A stretch of 64,000 nucleotides of DNA from Bradyrhizobiaceae bacterium (GCA_020853885.1 JADYXZ010000019.1:62001-126000), one strand, 5' to 3'. Counted from the stretch's first letter, positions 24,818-35,834 are shown. Numbers and translations: made by a program. The notes: a model not told the origin generated them from the letters alone.

Positions 24818-26003
24818 TGCGTGCTCCTCGGTATGGCGTGACAGTGATCCGCGCGGCCGGTTGCTGCAGGCCGATCTCCGCATCGGTGAGGTAGCAGCCG
24901 GGATCTTCCGCCCACGGGTCGCCGGTGATGCGCATGGCGCGCACGCGCGTGTTGCCCCCGCACAGATCGAAATAGGTGCAGGTGCCGCATCGCCCGCCGA
25001 TCACGCGCGGGCGCCGGCGCAGGCCGGCCAGGATGGGATCGGAGAGGTCGCTCCAGATTGCAGAAAACGGCCGCTCGCGCACGTTGCCGAGCGTGTAGTG
25101 CCACCACATCGTGTCGGCGTGGACGTTGCCGAGATTGTCGATGTTGGCGACGTTGACGCCGGATGAGTTTCCGCCCCACTGCGCCAGCTTGGCGCGCAGG
25201 TGAGCGACCCGCGCCGGCGCGGTGCGTTGCGCCCATTGCAGCAGGTACACTGCGTCGGCGTCGTTATTGCCCGTCACCACTTCGATGTCGCGTCCTGCGC
25301 GCGCCCACGACCAGGCGCGTTCGATCACGAGGTCCATGGCTGCCCGCGTCGCGGCCCAGGTCGCGTCGTCGCCGCGGTTCTTGTTGCCGCGCCCGGCATA
25401 GACGAGGTGGGAGAGATAGAATTTCGGAAATCGTTCTTCTTCGACAAGGTCGAGCAGGGCGGGCAGCTCGGCGGCATTGTCCTCCGTCATGGTGAAGCGC
25501 ACGCCGACCTTCACGCCGCGATCGCGCAGCAGCCGCAAGGCGTCGAGCGTCGCCGCGTAAGCGCCGCTCTTGCCGCGGAAGCGGTCGTGCGTCGCGCTGA
25601 TGCCGTCGAGCGAGATGCCGACGTAATCGTAGCCCGTCGCATGAATGCGGTCGGCCAATGCGGCGTCGATCATCGTGCCGTTGGTGGAGAGGCCGATATA
25701 GAACCCCATCCCTTTGGCGCGCGACGATATGGGGAAAATGTCCGGCCGCATGAGCGGCTCGCCGCCGGAAAGGATCAGCACCGGTACGCCGAAGGCGCGC
25801 AGATCGTCCATGACGGCGTTCACTTCGGCGGTGGAGAGCTCGCCGGGGAAATCGACGTCGCCGGAGATCGAGTAGCAGTGCTTGCAGGCGAGATTGCAGC
25901 GCCGGATCAGGTTCCAGATCACCACCGGCCCCTTCGGCGCGCGCGCCGGCGTGAGTGCGGTCGGGTCGAGCAACTCGCGCAGGTAGTGGGTGAGGCGGAA
26001 CAT
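24792..26003 (-). CDS. nirJ: Haem d1 biosynthesis radical SAM protein NirJ
   Basis: 403 residues. The radical SAM cluster motif is C36-x3-C40-x2-C43 ('CNLACKHCYS'), with 'LSGGEPLMRPDIF' and 'GLSTNGTMID' following. The C-terminal SPASM-like region contains 'GGRCGTCTYFDLCGG' for an auxiliary cluster. NirJ removes propionate side chains of the siroheme-derived intermediate during haem d1 synthesis. It is cytoplasmic. The order nirH-nirJ-nirN matches other denitrifiers. Confidence 0.93.
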   Translation of the reverse strand: MFRLTHYLRELLDPTALTPARAPKGPVVIWNLIRRCNLACKHCYSISGDVDFPGELSTAEVNAVMDDLRAFGVPVLILSGGEPLMRPDIFPISSRAKGMGFYIGLSTNGTMIDAALADRIHATGYDYVGISLDGISATHDRFRGKSGAYAATLDALRLLRDRGVKVGVRFTMTEDNAAELPALLDLVEEERFPKFYLSHLVYAGRGNKNRGDDATWAATRAAMDLVIERAWSWARAGRDIEVVTGNNDADAVYLLQWAQRTAPARVAHLRAKLAQWGGNSSGVNVANIDNLGNVHADTMWWHYTLGNVRERPFSAIWSDLSDPILAGLRRRPRVIGGRCGTCTYFDLCGGNTRVRAMRITGDPWAEDPGCYLTDAEIGLQQPAARITVTPYRGARSEAPSSVR

Positions 26004-26021
26004 GGGGTTGTCGCTCTCCGA

Positions 26022-26498
26022 TCAGGCGGCGATGCGCAGGCCGGATTTCTTGAGGATGCGGGTGGAGAACAGCACGTCATGGCCGCGCGCAGCAGCCCCG
26101 ATCAGGTCGGTGATGCGCGCAACCTTCTCGAGCACTTCGTCGCGTGCGTGGCCGTGCACCATGGCGAACAGGTTGTACGGCCACCACGGCAGATGGCGCG
26201 GCCGCTCGTAGCAATGGGTGACGAACTCGAGCGCGCCCACGCGGGCGCCGACCTCGCCGACCGCATCATCGGCGACATCCCAAACCGCCATGCCATTGGC
26301 GGTGAGGCCGATCGTATAGTGATTGGGGATCGCCCCCAGGCGGCGGATCGCGCCTTGCGCGAGCAGATGCTTGAGGCGGGCGATCACCGTCGCCTCGTCA
26401 ACGCCCGCGGTCTCGGCTATCGCGCGGTAAGGGTCGGCGACGAGGGGCAAGCCGTTCTGGGTCGCGGCGACAAGTTGGCGGTCGATGGCGTCGAGCAT
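26022..26498 (-). CDS. nirH: Sirohaem decarboxylase subunit NirH (AsnC-like)
   Basis: 158 residues from ATG 26498. It has an AsnC/Lrp-type winged helix ('RAIAETAGVDEATVIARLKHLLAQGAIRRLG') and a RAM-like domain containing 'CYERPRHLPWWPYNLFAMVHG', a signature of NirD/L/G/H proteins. NirD, L, G and H together decarboxylate two acetate side chains of sirohaem to give 12,18-didecarboxysirohaem. Two bases separate it from nirG. Confidence 0.88.
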   Translation of the reverse strand: MLDAIDRQLVAATQNGLPLVADPYRAIAETAGVDEATVIARLKHLLAQGAIRRLGAIPNHYTIGLTANGMAVWDVADDAVGEVGARVGALEFVTHCYERPRHLPWWPYNLFAMVHGHARDEVLEKVARITDLIGAAARGHDVLFSTRILKKSGLRIAA

Positions 26499-26500
26499 CG

Positions 26501-26962
26501 TCACACCTCCACGCGGAATCCGACGAAGAATTCGCGCTGTTTCGGCATCGGGAGAACGCGAAGGCCGGTTTCGGCTTCGATCGCGGCGATCACGTCGGGA
26601 ATGCGGTCCGGGCAATCCGAGGAGATCACGAACCACATGTTGAGCGCATGGTTGCGCTCATAATTATGGGCGACTTCGGGATGCGCATTGACGCGCGCGG
26701 CGACCTCCGCAAAGCGCTCCGGAGGAACCGCCATCGCGCACAGGCAGACCGCGCCGCCGAGGCCTTCGGCGTTCCACAGCGGCCCGAAGCGGCTCAAGCA
26801 GCCGCGGGCGAGGAGGCGGCGGATGCAGTCGATGAGCTCGCCTTCCGTGAGGCCAAGCTGCGCGCCCGCATCGCGGAAGGGGCGCTCCGTGAGGGGAAAG
26901 CCGCCCTGCAGGCCATTGAGCACTGCGCGCTCGGTGGGATCGAGAGCCTGCGTCATGTTCAT
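26501..26962 (-). CDS. nirG: Sirohaem decarboxylase subunit NirG (AsnC-like)
   Basis: 153 residues from ATG 26962, whose ATGA overlaps the nirDL stop. It has the HTH part 'GGFPLTERPFRDAGAQLGLTEGELIDCIRRLL' and the RAM-like part with 'HNYERNHALNMWFVIS', typical of the NirD/NirG half of the complex. It works with NirH, NirD and NirL in the sirohaem decarboxylase complex in the cytoplasm. A second ATG six bases on (26956) has AGGA before it and is a possible alternative. Confidence 0.87.
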   Translation of the reverse strand: MNMTQALDPTERAVLNGLQGGFPLTERPFRDAGAQLGLTEGELIDCIRRLLARGCLSRFGPLWNAEGLGGAVCLCAMAVPPERFAEVAARVNAHPEVAHNYERNHALNMWFVISSDCPDRIPDVIAAIEAETGLRVLPMPKQREFFVGFRVEV

Positions 26963-27969
26963 CCTGCCGCCGGCTGCGAGAAGAGCGCGCCGCGCTGCTT
27001 GAAGCAGCGGGTCGAAAACAGGATTGCCTGATCGTAACGCGCCGGGTCGTTTGCGAGATTGAGATCGTTGATGGCGGCATGCGCGTCGCCGGAGCTGCGT
27101 GCATGTACCATGCAGAAGAGATTGTACGGCCAATGCGGCAGCCGGCGCGGCCGCCGGTAGCAGAGCGTGACGCGCGGATTGGCGACGAAGCGGGCCGCGA
27201 CCGCATCGACTTCCTGGTCGGGCACATCCCACACGACCATGGCATTTGCAGTAAAGCCAAGGGCGCGATGATGCACGACACAGCCGAAGCGGCTCACCAC
27301 GCCGGCGGCAACGAGATGCCGCAGCCGCGACAGAACCGTTTTCTCGTCGATATCGAGCCGGCGCGCGACGTGCCGATAGGGGCGCGCAACCAAGGGCAGG
27401 CCGTCCTCGATGGCGGCAAGCACGCGCCGATCCCCCGTATCGTCCACGTAGGCAACGGGAGCGCGTTCGTCCGCCTGCGCCGGCCGCTGCGTCCGTGTCC
27501 CCGCTGCAAGAGGGAAGCCAAGATCAAGATGATAGGCCTGCACCATGGGCAGATCGAGTACCGGAAGACCGGTCCGCTGCTCGATGCGTCGCAACGTTGC
27601 GGCGACCGCGGCCGTGTCGGGACCTGCGACCACGAACCAGAGATTGAAGGAATGGGTGCGCGCGTAGTTGTGATTCACGAGCGGCTCTGCGCTCACCGCC
27701 GTGCCGACTTCCTCGAGCCGCTCCGGCGGAACCTGCATTGCGGCGAGCGTGCTGGCGCCGACCACGTTCGGCCGCACCACGGCGCCGATGCGCGAGAGCG
27801 CGCCCGTAGCCTGCGCGCGCACAAAGGCCGCGATCGTTTCTTCTTCGCTCAGTCCATGCACCTTTCCGACCGCGAAGAACGGCCGCTCGACGAGCGGAAA
27901 GTTGCGCTGCCAGCCGTCCAGCAAGGCATGCTCCGTGGCCCCGAGCGATATGGGTGCGACGAAACTCAC
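26959..27969 (-). CDS. nirDL: Sirohaem decarboxylase NirD-NirL fusion
   Basis: 336 residues from GTG 27969, which overlaps the nirF stop as GTGA. Two AsnC-like modules are fused. The first is NirD-like ('NFPLVERPFFAVGKVHGLSEE', 'NHNYARTHSFNLWFVVAG'). The second, from about residue 170, is NirL-like ('GLPLVARPYRHVARRL', 'CYRRPRRLPHWPYNLFCMVH'). A fused NirDL is also known in other denitrifiers, for example Hydrogenobacter thermophilus. With NirG and NirH it forms the sirohaem decarboxylase. Confidence 0.9.
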   Translation of the reverse strand: MSFVAPISLGATEHALLDGWQRNFPLVERPFFAVGKVHGLSEEETIAAFVRAQATGALSRIGAVVRPNVVGASTLAAMQVPPERLEEVGTAVSAEPLVNHNYARTHSFNLWFVVAGPDTAAVAATLRRIEQRTGLPVLDLPMVQAYHLDLGFPLAAGTRTQRPAQADERAPVAYVDDTGDRRVLAAIEDGLPLVARPYRHVARRLDIDEKTVLSRLRHLVAAGVVSRFGCVVHHRALGFTANAMVVWDVPDQEVDAVAARFVANPRVTLCYRRPRRLPHWPYNLFCMVHARSSGDAHAAINDLNLANDPARYDQAILFSTRCFKQRGALFSQPAAG

Positions 27970-29144
27970 TGGCCGATCCTTCCGGCGCGGGCGGTGAAGA
28001 AGATTCCCGAAGGGTGCTGCGCTTCCAGCTCCGCTTTCCTGGCAAAGCTCGACGTGTCGTACACCTGCACGCGGTTGGCATCGCGCACCGAGACCCATAC
28101 TTCGTGCCCGCGCGGCGTGAACTCCATGTGCAGCACCGCCGGGCCGGCAGCGAACCGATGCACGACGCTCAGGGTCGTCGTATCGACGACGTCGATCATG
28201 TTGTTGTGCGGGGTGGCGAAGTTCACCCACGCATGGCGGCCGTCCGGCCGCGCAACCGCAAAAATCGGCTGCCCGCTCGTGGCGATGCGGCCGACCTCGC
28301 GAAAGCTGCGGCGATCGACCGCGATCAATTCGTGGCGTCCGACCGCCGGGATCAGCATCACGTCGCCGGCCGACGCCCAGCCTTCGAAATGAGGCATCTT
28401 GTAAACCGGCAGCCGCTCCTCGCCGCGGCCGTAGTTGTCGAGGATGCGCCGCGCCTGCAGCGGCTGCTTCCAGAGATCGACGTGCACCACGCCGTCCTCG
28501 CCGAACAGGCCGACGAGATAGTGGCGTCCGTCGGGCGTGACGTTGCCGTCGTAGGGCAGGCGGCCGATGCCGGTGAGTTTGGTGATCTTCGGCGCATCGC
28601 CGCCGGAGAAATCGGCGATCCAGATCTCGTCGGCGTCGTATAGCGCATAGGCGAAGCGGCGGCCGGGGAGGTCGACGAGCCCCACGGTCTTTGACGTTTT
28701 GCCGTTGGCGCCGATCGCAGCGATGTCGGCAAGGGGCGCGAGGGTAGCCGCATCGAACACCCGCACGCCGCCGGGCTCATAGTTCGAGACGGCGACGAGC
28801 GTGCCGTCGTCGGAAATCGCACCGCCGATGGCGTTGCCGGCCTGGATGGTTCGTTTGGCGATGGCACCCGCGAGCAGGTCGACCTTGGTGAGGCCGCCAT
28901 CCCGGCCGAACACGTAAGCGTAGCGCCCATCGGGCGAGAAAACCGCGGAGGCGTGCGAGAGGTCGCCAAGTCCCGTGACGCGCCCGGTCACCGCGCGGTT
29001 GACCGTATCGACGATGAGGACGGAGCCGGCGGTGCGTTCGATCACGATGCCGAGCGCTCCGGTGCCGCGCGGCTCGTCCGCTGCGGCAAGCGGCGCCGTG
29101 AGCGCAACGGCGCAGAAGGCGAGAGCGCGCAGAGTCATCATCAT
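27966..29144 (-). CDS. nirF: NirF, haem d1 biosynthesis periplasmic protein
   Basis: 392 residues. Three successive ATGs are possible; 29144 is chosen because it overlaps the nirC stop (ATGATGATGA region). The N-terminus 'MTLRALAFCAVALTAPLAAA' is a Sec signal peptide without a lipobox Cys, so a soluble periplasmic protein rather than a lipoprotein is expected. The remainder is a cytochrome d1-type propeller ('FSPDGRYAYVFGRDGGLTKVDLL', 'YKMPHFEGWASAGD'). NirF is needed for late haem d1 synthesis and binds the intermediate. Usual family length. Confidence 0.92.
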   Translation of the reverse strand: MMMTLRALAFCAVALTAPLAAADEPRGTGALGIVIERTAGSVLIVDTVNRAVTGRVTGLGDLSHASAVFSPDGRYAYVFGRDGGLTKVDLLAGAIAKRTIQAGNAIGGAISDDGTLVAVSNYEPGGVRVFDAATLAPLADIAAIGANGKTSKTVGLVDLPGRRFAYALYDADEIWIADFSGGDAPKITKLTGIGRLPYDGNVTPDGRHYLVGLFGEDGVVHVDLWKQPLQARRILDNYGRGEERLPVYKMPHFEGWASAGDVMLIPAVGRHELIAVDRRSFREVGRIATSGQPIFAVARPDGRHAWVNFATPHNNMIDVVDTTTLSVVHRFAAGPAVLHMEFTPRGHEVWVSVRDANRVQVYDTSSFARKAELEAQHPSGIFFTARAGRIGQ

Positions 29145-29494
29145 GGCAGCGTCCCTTGCTTGAGCCTGTCCGCAATCCATCGCGCTTCCGTCTCGGTCAG
29201 CAGCGGCCGCCAGCCCGGCATCGGCGTGCCCGGCACGCCTTCGAGGATGATGTGGACCATCTGCTCGCGGTCCCATTGGCGGAGATGATCGACGGTGAGC
29301 GGCTTGCCCAGACCGCCCCTCAAGGTGAGGCCGTGGCAGGCGCCGCAATCCTGGCGCACGAGGTTGGCGAGGCGGGTCGCGTCCGGCGTGCCGTCCGCCG
29401 CGTATGACGCAGCATTGAGAACAAGCATCAGACCAAGCGGCGCGATCTTAGGCCACCACCGCCATGTCCTGCTGGAGCGCTGAATCGTGCTCAT
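29141..29494 (-). CDS. nirC: NirC, small periplasmic c-type cytochrome
   Basis: 117 residues from ATG 29494, with a basic/hydrophobic signal segment ('KIAPLGLMLVLNAASYAADG'). One haem c site C50-G-A-C-H54 is followed by 'LTLRGGLGKPLTVDHLRQWDREQMVHIIL' and a Met ligand candidate in 'GTPMPGWRPLL'. NirC donates electrons for, or assists, NirS maturation. The start overlaps the end of nirE by 47 bases; a shorter start inside the hydrophobic segment seems less likely. Confidence 0.85.
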   Translation of the reverse strand: MSTIQRSSRTWRWWPKIAPLGLMLVLNAASYAADGTPDATRLANLVRQDCGACHGLTLRGGLGKPLTVDHLRQWDREQMVHIILEGVPGTPMPGWRPLLTETEARWIADRLKQGTLP

Positions 29495-30224
29495 TCCATC
29501 CCGCGGCGAAGGCGGCAACCCGCCCGATGATGAACAATACCGGTGAATCAAAAGCCGCTGCCCGTACCGCCGCGGGCAGCAGCGCCAGCGGCGCGCAGAT
29601 CCGCCGTTCGCGCGAGGTCGTTCCTTCATGAATCGCGCAGCTCGGCGTATCGGCGGGGAGGCCGTGCGCAATCAGCTCGCGCGCAATCCGCTCGATATTC
29701 GCAAGCCCCATATAAACGACGAGCGTCGTATCGGCGTCGGCGAGGCTGGCCCAGTCGAGCGACAGCGGTTCGTCGCCGCGGCAATGTCCGGTGACGAAGC
29801 GCACGCCGGTCGCGAGTCCGCGATGGGTCAGCGGGATGCGCAGGGCCGCCGCGCAACCCTGTGCGGCGGTGATGCCCGGGATCACTTCATAGGGAATGCC
29901 GGCGCGCTCCAGTTCGGAGGCTTCCTCGCAGCCGCGGGCGAAGATGAACGGATCGCCGCCCTTCAGCCGAACGACCGTCCGGCCGCTTCGCGCCAGGCGG
30001 ACGAGCAGCTGGTTGATTTCGTGTTGCGGAACCGGATGATTGCCGGCGTGCTTCCCGACATTGATGCGCGCAGCACCTTCGGGGATCAGGTCCAGTATGC
30101 CGGCCGGAACCAGGCGGTCATAGACGATGACGTCGGCCGAGCGGATGACGCGTGCGGCCTTTAACGTGAGCAGCTCCGGATCGCCCGGACCTGCGCCGAC
30201 CAGGAGGACTTTGCCAACATTCAT
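29448..30224 (-). CDS. nirE: Uroporphyrinogen-III C-methyltransferase NirE
   Basis: 258 residues of the SUMT family: 'VGAGPGDPELLTLKA' (9-23), 'VYDRLV', 'GKHAG', 'RLKGGDPFIFARGCEE' and 'EVIPGITAAQGCAA'. It methylates uroporphyrinogen III twice with SAM to give precorrin-2, the entry to sirohaem and haem d1. Placement straight after nirS and before nirC supports NirE rather than a cobalamin CobA, though the enzymes are interchangeable. No Met8/CysG oxidase-chelatase domain is attached. Confidence 0.9.
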   Translation of the reverse strand: MNVGKVLLVGAGPGDPELLTLKAARVIRSADVIVYDRLVPAGILDLIPEGAARINVGKHAGNHPVPQHEINQLLVRLARSGRTVVRLKGGDPFIFARGCEEASELERAGIPYEVIPGITAAQGCAAALRIPLTHRGLATGVRFVTGHCRGDEPLSLDWASLADADTTLVVYMGLANIERIARELIAHGLPADTPSCAIHEGTTSRERRICAPLALLPAAVRAAAFDSPVLFIIGRVAAFAAGWNEHDSALQQDMAVVA

Positions 30225-30260
30225 GGAATGCGTCCGCCTGTAGAGATTTGAGGGGCATCC

Positions 30261-30287
30261 GGCGCGGCTGATTCGTTCAGCCGCGCC
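30261..30287 (-). terminator. Stem-loop between nirS and nirE
   Basis: Perfect eleven-base arms GGCGCGGCTGA and TCAGCCGCGCC enclose a five-base loop, 19 bases after the nirS stop in its direction. No T-run follows. It could protect the nirS mRNA 3' end or partly terminate, giving more NirS than the cofactor-synthesis enzymes encoded downstream. Confidence 0.55.
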
Positions 30288-30305
30288 GTCGCAGTGCCTA
30301 CGACA

Positions 30306-32170
<1,865 letters not shown>

Positions 32171-32238
32171 TGCTGACCGCGACGTGATGTCCTTCATGGA
32201 ATTACATGGGATGAAATGCCCCGAAAACTGTTGGGCAC

Positions 32239-34410
32239 TTGCCATTGCCGGCGAAACAAAATCATCTTCTTGCAGCCAAATCGCACCGGCGTCTGCTTTT
32301 CGTTGTTTGTGCGCACCTTTTCTGCTTTTTCTGCGGGTGTGCGGTCGTTGCCGAGGCCTTCGCCACCGATCTGAAATTGGCGGCCGAGTTCTTCTCCGCC
32401 GAAGCTCCGGTTACAGTGGAGGCCCCGCAGGGGACCCCGCCGGCTGCCATCGTCCGCGATAGCGAAGGGCGCGTCGCCGGCTATGCGTTTTCCACCCGCG
32501 AAGTCGCAGGGTCGGTGGGCTATTCCGGCCGGCCGCTCGACATCGTTGCGGCGGTGACGCCGCAGGGGATCATTGCCGGCGCCCGCATCGTCGCCCACGA
32601 GGAGCCGATTCTCGTGATCGGCATACCGCGTGAGGCCCTTGCCGCCTATGTCGCGAACTTCCGCGGTTACGACGTGCGCGCAGCCGCAGCCTTGCGCCAG
32701 GTGGGCCGCCTCGGCAATGGCCCACAGGCGGTCGCCGGTGCCACGGTAACAAGCACGGTCATCCGCGATGCCATTTTGCGTTCCGCACGCGCGGTGCTGC
32801 GCACGCGTTCTGCAGAGGCAAGTGAAAAACCCCGCCTGGACCGCGAGACCCTGCGCCGGCTTTCCTGGCCCGCCCTCGCTGCCGAGGGCGCGCTGCGTCG
32901 ACTGCACGTGAATCGGGGCGAAGCTGCACGTCTTCTCGGCGTAAACGACGACGAGCAGGAAAAAACCTTCATCGAATTGTGGCTTGCGCTGGCCACACCA
33001 CCGGCAATCGGCGAGAGCCTGCTCGGGCAACGCCTTTATGAATCGGAGCTCGCCAAGCTCGGTCCCGAGGACAATGTGGTCGTAATCGCCGCATCGGGCC
33101 TTTATTCATTCAAGGGAACGGAATGGCGCCGCTCCGGCGTGTTCGATCGAATCGGAATCGTTCAAGGCGAGAAGACGATTCGTTTACGCGCACAGGATCA
33201 CATGCAGGTCGAAAGGCTGCAGGCGCCCGGCACGCCGGAATTGCGCGAAATCGGCCTCTTCCGCATTGCCGCCGACAGCGGGTTTGATCCGACCGCGGCG
33301 TTTCGCCTCGATCTAGCTCTTCACCCCGTCGTGCCTCCGCCCGCTCCCGTCGCCCCGGCCATAGCTTCGCTCGAGTACCGCATACCCGATCGCTACATCG
33401 TTTCGGCTGCCGGTCCCGCGGCGGCTCGCGACGAGGGAGCCGCACAGACGTTGGCGGCGACGCCGGTGCAGCCGCCGCTGTGGCAAGACATCTGGTGGGC
33501 GCGGCGGTTTGAAATCGCCGGACTGGCCGTCATGCTCGTCGGCCTTGCCGGCATCCTGATTTTCCAGCGTGCGATCGTTGCGCGCGTGCGCTTCTATTAT
33601 CGCCTGCGCCTGGCCTATCTGCTGCTAACTTTCATCTTCCTCGGGCTGATCGCCAACGCGCAACTGTCCGTCGTCAACGTGCTGACGTTCTTCCACGCAC
33701 TGCTTTCCGGATTTCGCTGGGAGCTGTTCCTCCTCGATCCCATGGTCTTTCTGCTCTGGGGGTTTGTCGCCGTCAGCATGCTGTTCTGGGCGCGCGGGGT
33801 TTTCTGCGGCTGGCTCTGCCCCTTTGGCGCCCTGCAGGAGCTCGTCAATGCGCTCGCACGCCGGCTCGGCATCAGGCAGGTCGAGGTTCCTTTCGATCTG
33901 CACGAGCGGCTGTGGATGATCAAATACGTCATCTTTCTCGTCATCCTTGCCGTCTCGCTGAACTCCATCATGGCCGCCTTCGGTCTCGCCGAGATCGAGC
34001 CGTTCAAGACCGCCATCACGATGAAGTTCATGCGCGATTGGCAATTCGTCGCTTACGCGGCGGCGCTGCTTGCGACCGGCGTGTTCATCGAACGCTTCTT
34101 CTGCCGATACCTCTGTCCACTGGGCGCGGCGCTCGCCATTCCCGCACGGATGCGGATGTTCGATTGGTTGAAGCGCTATCGCGAGTGCGGCAACGAATGC
34201 CATATGTGCGCGCGGCGCTGCACCGTGCAGGCAATTCATCCGCTCGGGCAAATCAGCCCGAACGAATGCATTTATTGCCTCAAGTGTCAGGCCAACTACT
34301 TTGATCCGAATGTGTGTATTCACCTGAAGAAGCGGATCGAGCGGCGGCGCGTCCGCGCGGAGCCCGCAGTCGTGGCTGCTTCGAGGGAAGGAGGCGCGAA
34401 TGCCCCGTGA
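32239..34410 (+). CDS. nirI: NirI/NosR-family membrane flavo-iron-sulfur protein
   Basis: About 723 residues. The N-terminal hydrophobic segment is followed by a periplasmic FMN-binding domain ('VGYSGRPLDIVAAVTPQGII...GATVTSTVI'), then several membrane segments with two CxxxCP motifs ('CGWLCPFGALQE', 'CRYLCPLGAAL'). A C-terminal cytoplasmic domain has Cys sets 'CGNECHMCARRC' and 'CIYCLKC'. NirI and NosR are homologous regulators/electron carriers; the place beside nirS and ahead of an apbE-type gene matches Paracoccus nirIX, and no nosZ is present. The start is uncertain: TTG 32239 is the first candidate, no ATG fits and no clear ribosome-binding site is visible. Confidence 0.85.
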   Translation: MPLPAKQNHLLAAKSHRRLLFVVCAHLFCFFCGCAVVAEAFATDLKLAAEFFSAEAPVTVEAPQGTPPAAIVRDSEGRVAGYAFSTREVAGSVGYSGRPLDIVAAVTPQGIIAGARIVAHEEPILVIGIPREALAAYVANFRGYDVRAAAALRQVGRLGNGPQAVAGATVTSTVIRDAILRSARAVLRTRSAEASEKPRLDRETLRRLSWPALAAEGALRRLHVNRGEAARLLGVNDDEQEKTFIELWLALATPPAIGESLLGQRLYESELAKLGPEDNVVVIAASGLYSFKGTEWRRSGVFDRIGIVQGEKTIRLRAQDHMQVERLQAPGTPELREIGLFRIAADSGFDPTAAFRLDLALHPVVPPPAPVAPAIASLEYRIPDRYIVSAAGPAAARDEGAAQTLAATPVQPPLWQDIWWARRFEIAGLAVMLVGLAGILIFQRAIVARVRFYYRLRLAYLLLTFIFLGLIANAQLSVVNVLTFFHALLSGFRWELFLLDPMVFLLWGFVAVSMLFWARGVFCGWLCPFGALQELVNALARRLGIRQVEVPFDLHERLWMIKYVIFLVILAVSLNSIMAAFGLAEIEPFKTAITMKFMRDWQFVAYAAALLATGVFIERFFCRYLCPLGAALAIPARMRMFDWLKRYRECGNECHMCARRCTVQAIHPLGQISPNECIYCLKCQANYFDPNVCIHLKKRIERRRVRAEPAVVAASREGGANAP

Positions 34411-35398
34411 GCGACCAAATCGCCGTCGGGCAATCACAATTCTCGCCACCGCGGTAGCAGGCGCCTTTATTGCGCCGACGCGGCCGAGGGCGGATTTCGT
34501 CGGCGAATACGTGTGGCAGGGAACGGCGATGGGCGCCGACGCGACGATCCACTTGAGCGGAATTCGTCCCGGCGAAGCGCGCGCCGCCGTCGAGATGGTT
34601 GTTGCCGAGATCGGGCGTCTGGAGTCGGCGCTGAGCCTGTTCCGCGCCGACTCGGAGATCTGCCGGCTAAACCGGGAAGGGCGGCTGCCGGCCGCACAAA
34701 GCGAACTGCGGCGCGCCCTCGCACTCGGTCTTGCCGTCGCGGAAACGACGAACGGTCTCTTCGACCCGACGGTGCAGGCCCTGTGGGAGGCTTATGTCGA
34801 CTGGTTCACGGCCGATCCTGACGCCGGCGCTTTGCCCGAAGAGGAGCTTGCAGTCGCGCGGGCGGCGGTGGATTGGCGCAGAGTGCATCTCGCGGACGGC
34901 CTGGTTGAGATCGGCCAAGGGCAGCGCATCACCCTCAACGGGCTTGGGCAGGGCTATGTCACCGATCGCGTTGCGGCGCTGTTGCGCGCACGCGGATTGC
35001 GGCATGTGCTCGTCGATCTTGGCGAGCAACTGGCGATCGGTCCCCGCGCCGACGGTCAAGCCTGGCGGGTCGCCCGCACCGACGGCGATACGATCCGATT
35101 GACGGAGGGAGCGCTCGCCACATCGGCGGGGGCGGGTTGCCCGTTCGGCGCGAACGGGCTCGCGCACCATCTATTCGATCCGCGCACCGGCCTCAGCGCG
35201 CGGCACTGGCGGCATCTTACGGTGTACAACCGGTCGGCGGCGGTGGCAGATGCCCTGTCCACGGCGTTCTACGCCGCCCCCGCCGACGAAATAGCGGCGC
35301 TCGTCGCGCGCGTACCCGAAACCCATGTCTGGGCAACGGACCTGGATGGCAGCGCGCACCATTGGGGTTGGCCGCCGTCAGCAGGACTCATGCTGTAG
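34400..35398 (+). CDS. nirX: NirX/NosX-type FAD:protein FMN transferase (ApbE family)
   Basis: 332 residues. The N-terminus 'RPNRRRAITILATAVAGAFIAP' looks like a Tat signal. The ApbE fold is recognisable by 'WQGTAMGADATI', 'FDPTVQALW', 'GLGQGYVTDRVAALL' and 'LVDLGEQLAIG'. ApbE-type enzymes attach FMN covalently to a Thr in the FMN-binding domain of proteins such as NosR and NirI; 'GATVTST' in the NirI product is the likely target. The start overlaps nirI by 11 bases, so the pair is coupled. Periplasmic. Confidence 0.88.
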   Translation: MPRERPNRRRAITILATAVAGAFIAPTRPRADFVGEYVWQGTAMGADATIHLSGIRPGEARAAVEMVVAEIGRLESALSLFRADSEICRLNREGRLPAAQSELRRALALGLAVAETTNGLFDPTVQALWEAYVDWFTADPDAGALPEEELAVARAAVDWRRVHLADGLVEIGQGQRITLNGLGQGYVTDRVAALLRARGLRHVLVDLGEQLAIGPRADGQAWRVARTDGDTIRLTEGALATSAGAGCPFGANGLAHHLFDPRTGLSARHWRHLTVYNRSAAVADALSTAFYAAPADEIAALVARVPETHVWATDLDGSAHHWGWPPSAGLML

Positions 35399-35435
35399 CT
35401 GCACGCCCGGTGCCGCGCGCCGAGCGGCGCAATCA

Positions 35436-35834
35436 CTAGTCGTGCGATTTCTGATGCTTGCCGTCAGGACCGAACTCTTTGATGTAGTGCCAAAGAGCCT
35501 CGGCCTCGCTCTCCTTCTTGATGCCGATAAAGACCATTTTTGTCTTGGGAATTTTTGCTTTCGGATCCTTGATGTAATCGAGGAATGTCGCCTTGTCCCA
35601 AGTGAGACCCGAGCTCTTGTTCGCGTCGGAGTAGGCGTACTCGGGGATCGTTCCGGCCTTGCGGCCAGCAAGGCCGTTGAGCAGCGGTCCGACCTTGTTC
35701 TTGGCGTTCTCGCCGATGTCGTGGCATGGCGCGCATTTCTTGAAGCTTTTGGCGCCGGCAGCACGATCATCGGCGGACGCCGTCGCAGTTGATGCGGCGA
35801 AGGCGACAATTGCGACCAACAGCATCTTCAACAT
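35436..35834 (-). CDS. Small soluble c-type cytochrome (c2/c550 class)
   Basis: 132 residues from ATG 35834 with signal peptide 'LLVAIVAFAASTATASA', haem site C34-A-P-C-H38, 'NKVGPLLNGLAGRKAGTIPEYAYSDANK' and a Met ligand in 'KIPKTKMVFIGIKKE'. It closely follows mitochondrial/alphaproteobacterial cytochrome c2 architecture. It converges with nirX (37-base gap). Cytochromes of this class donate electrons to NirS, which is a plausible job here; the link is by position only. ATG 35855 in frame is an alternative without signal advantage. Confidence 0.88.
   Translation of the reverse strand: MLKMLLVAIVAFAASTATASADDRAAGAKSFKKCAPCHDIGENAKNKVGPLLNGLAGRKAGTIPEYAYSDANKSSGLTWDKATFLDYIKDPKAKIPKTKMVFIGIKKESEAEALWHYIKEFGPDGKHQKSHD

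Noticed and set aside
32239-34410. NosR assignment for the flavo-iron-sulfur membrane protein
   Set aside because: The domain order fits both, but the gene is divergent from nirS, followed by an apbE-type gene and no nosZ is present, which matches NirI.
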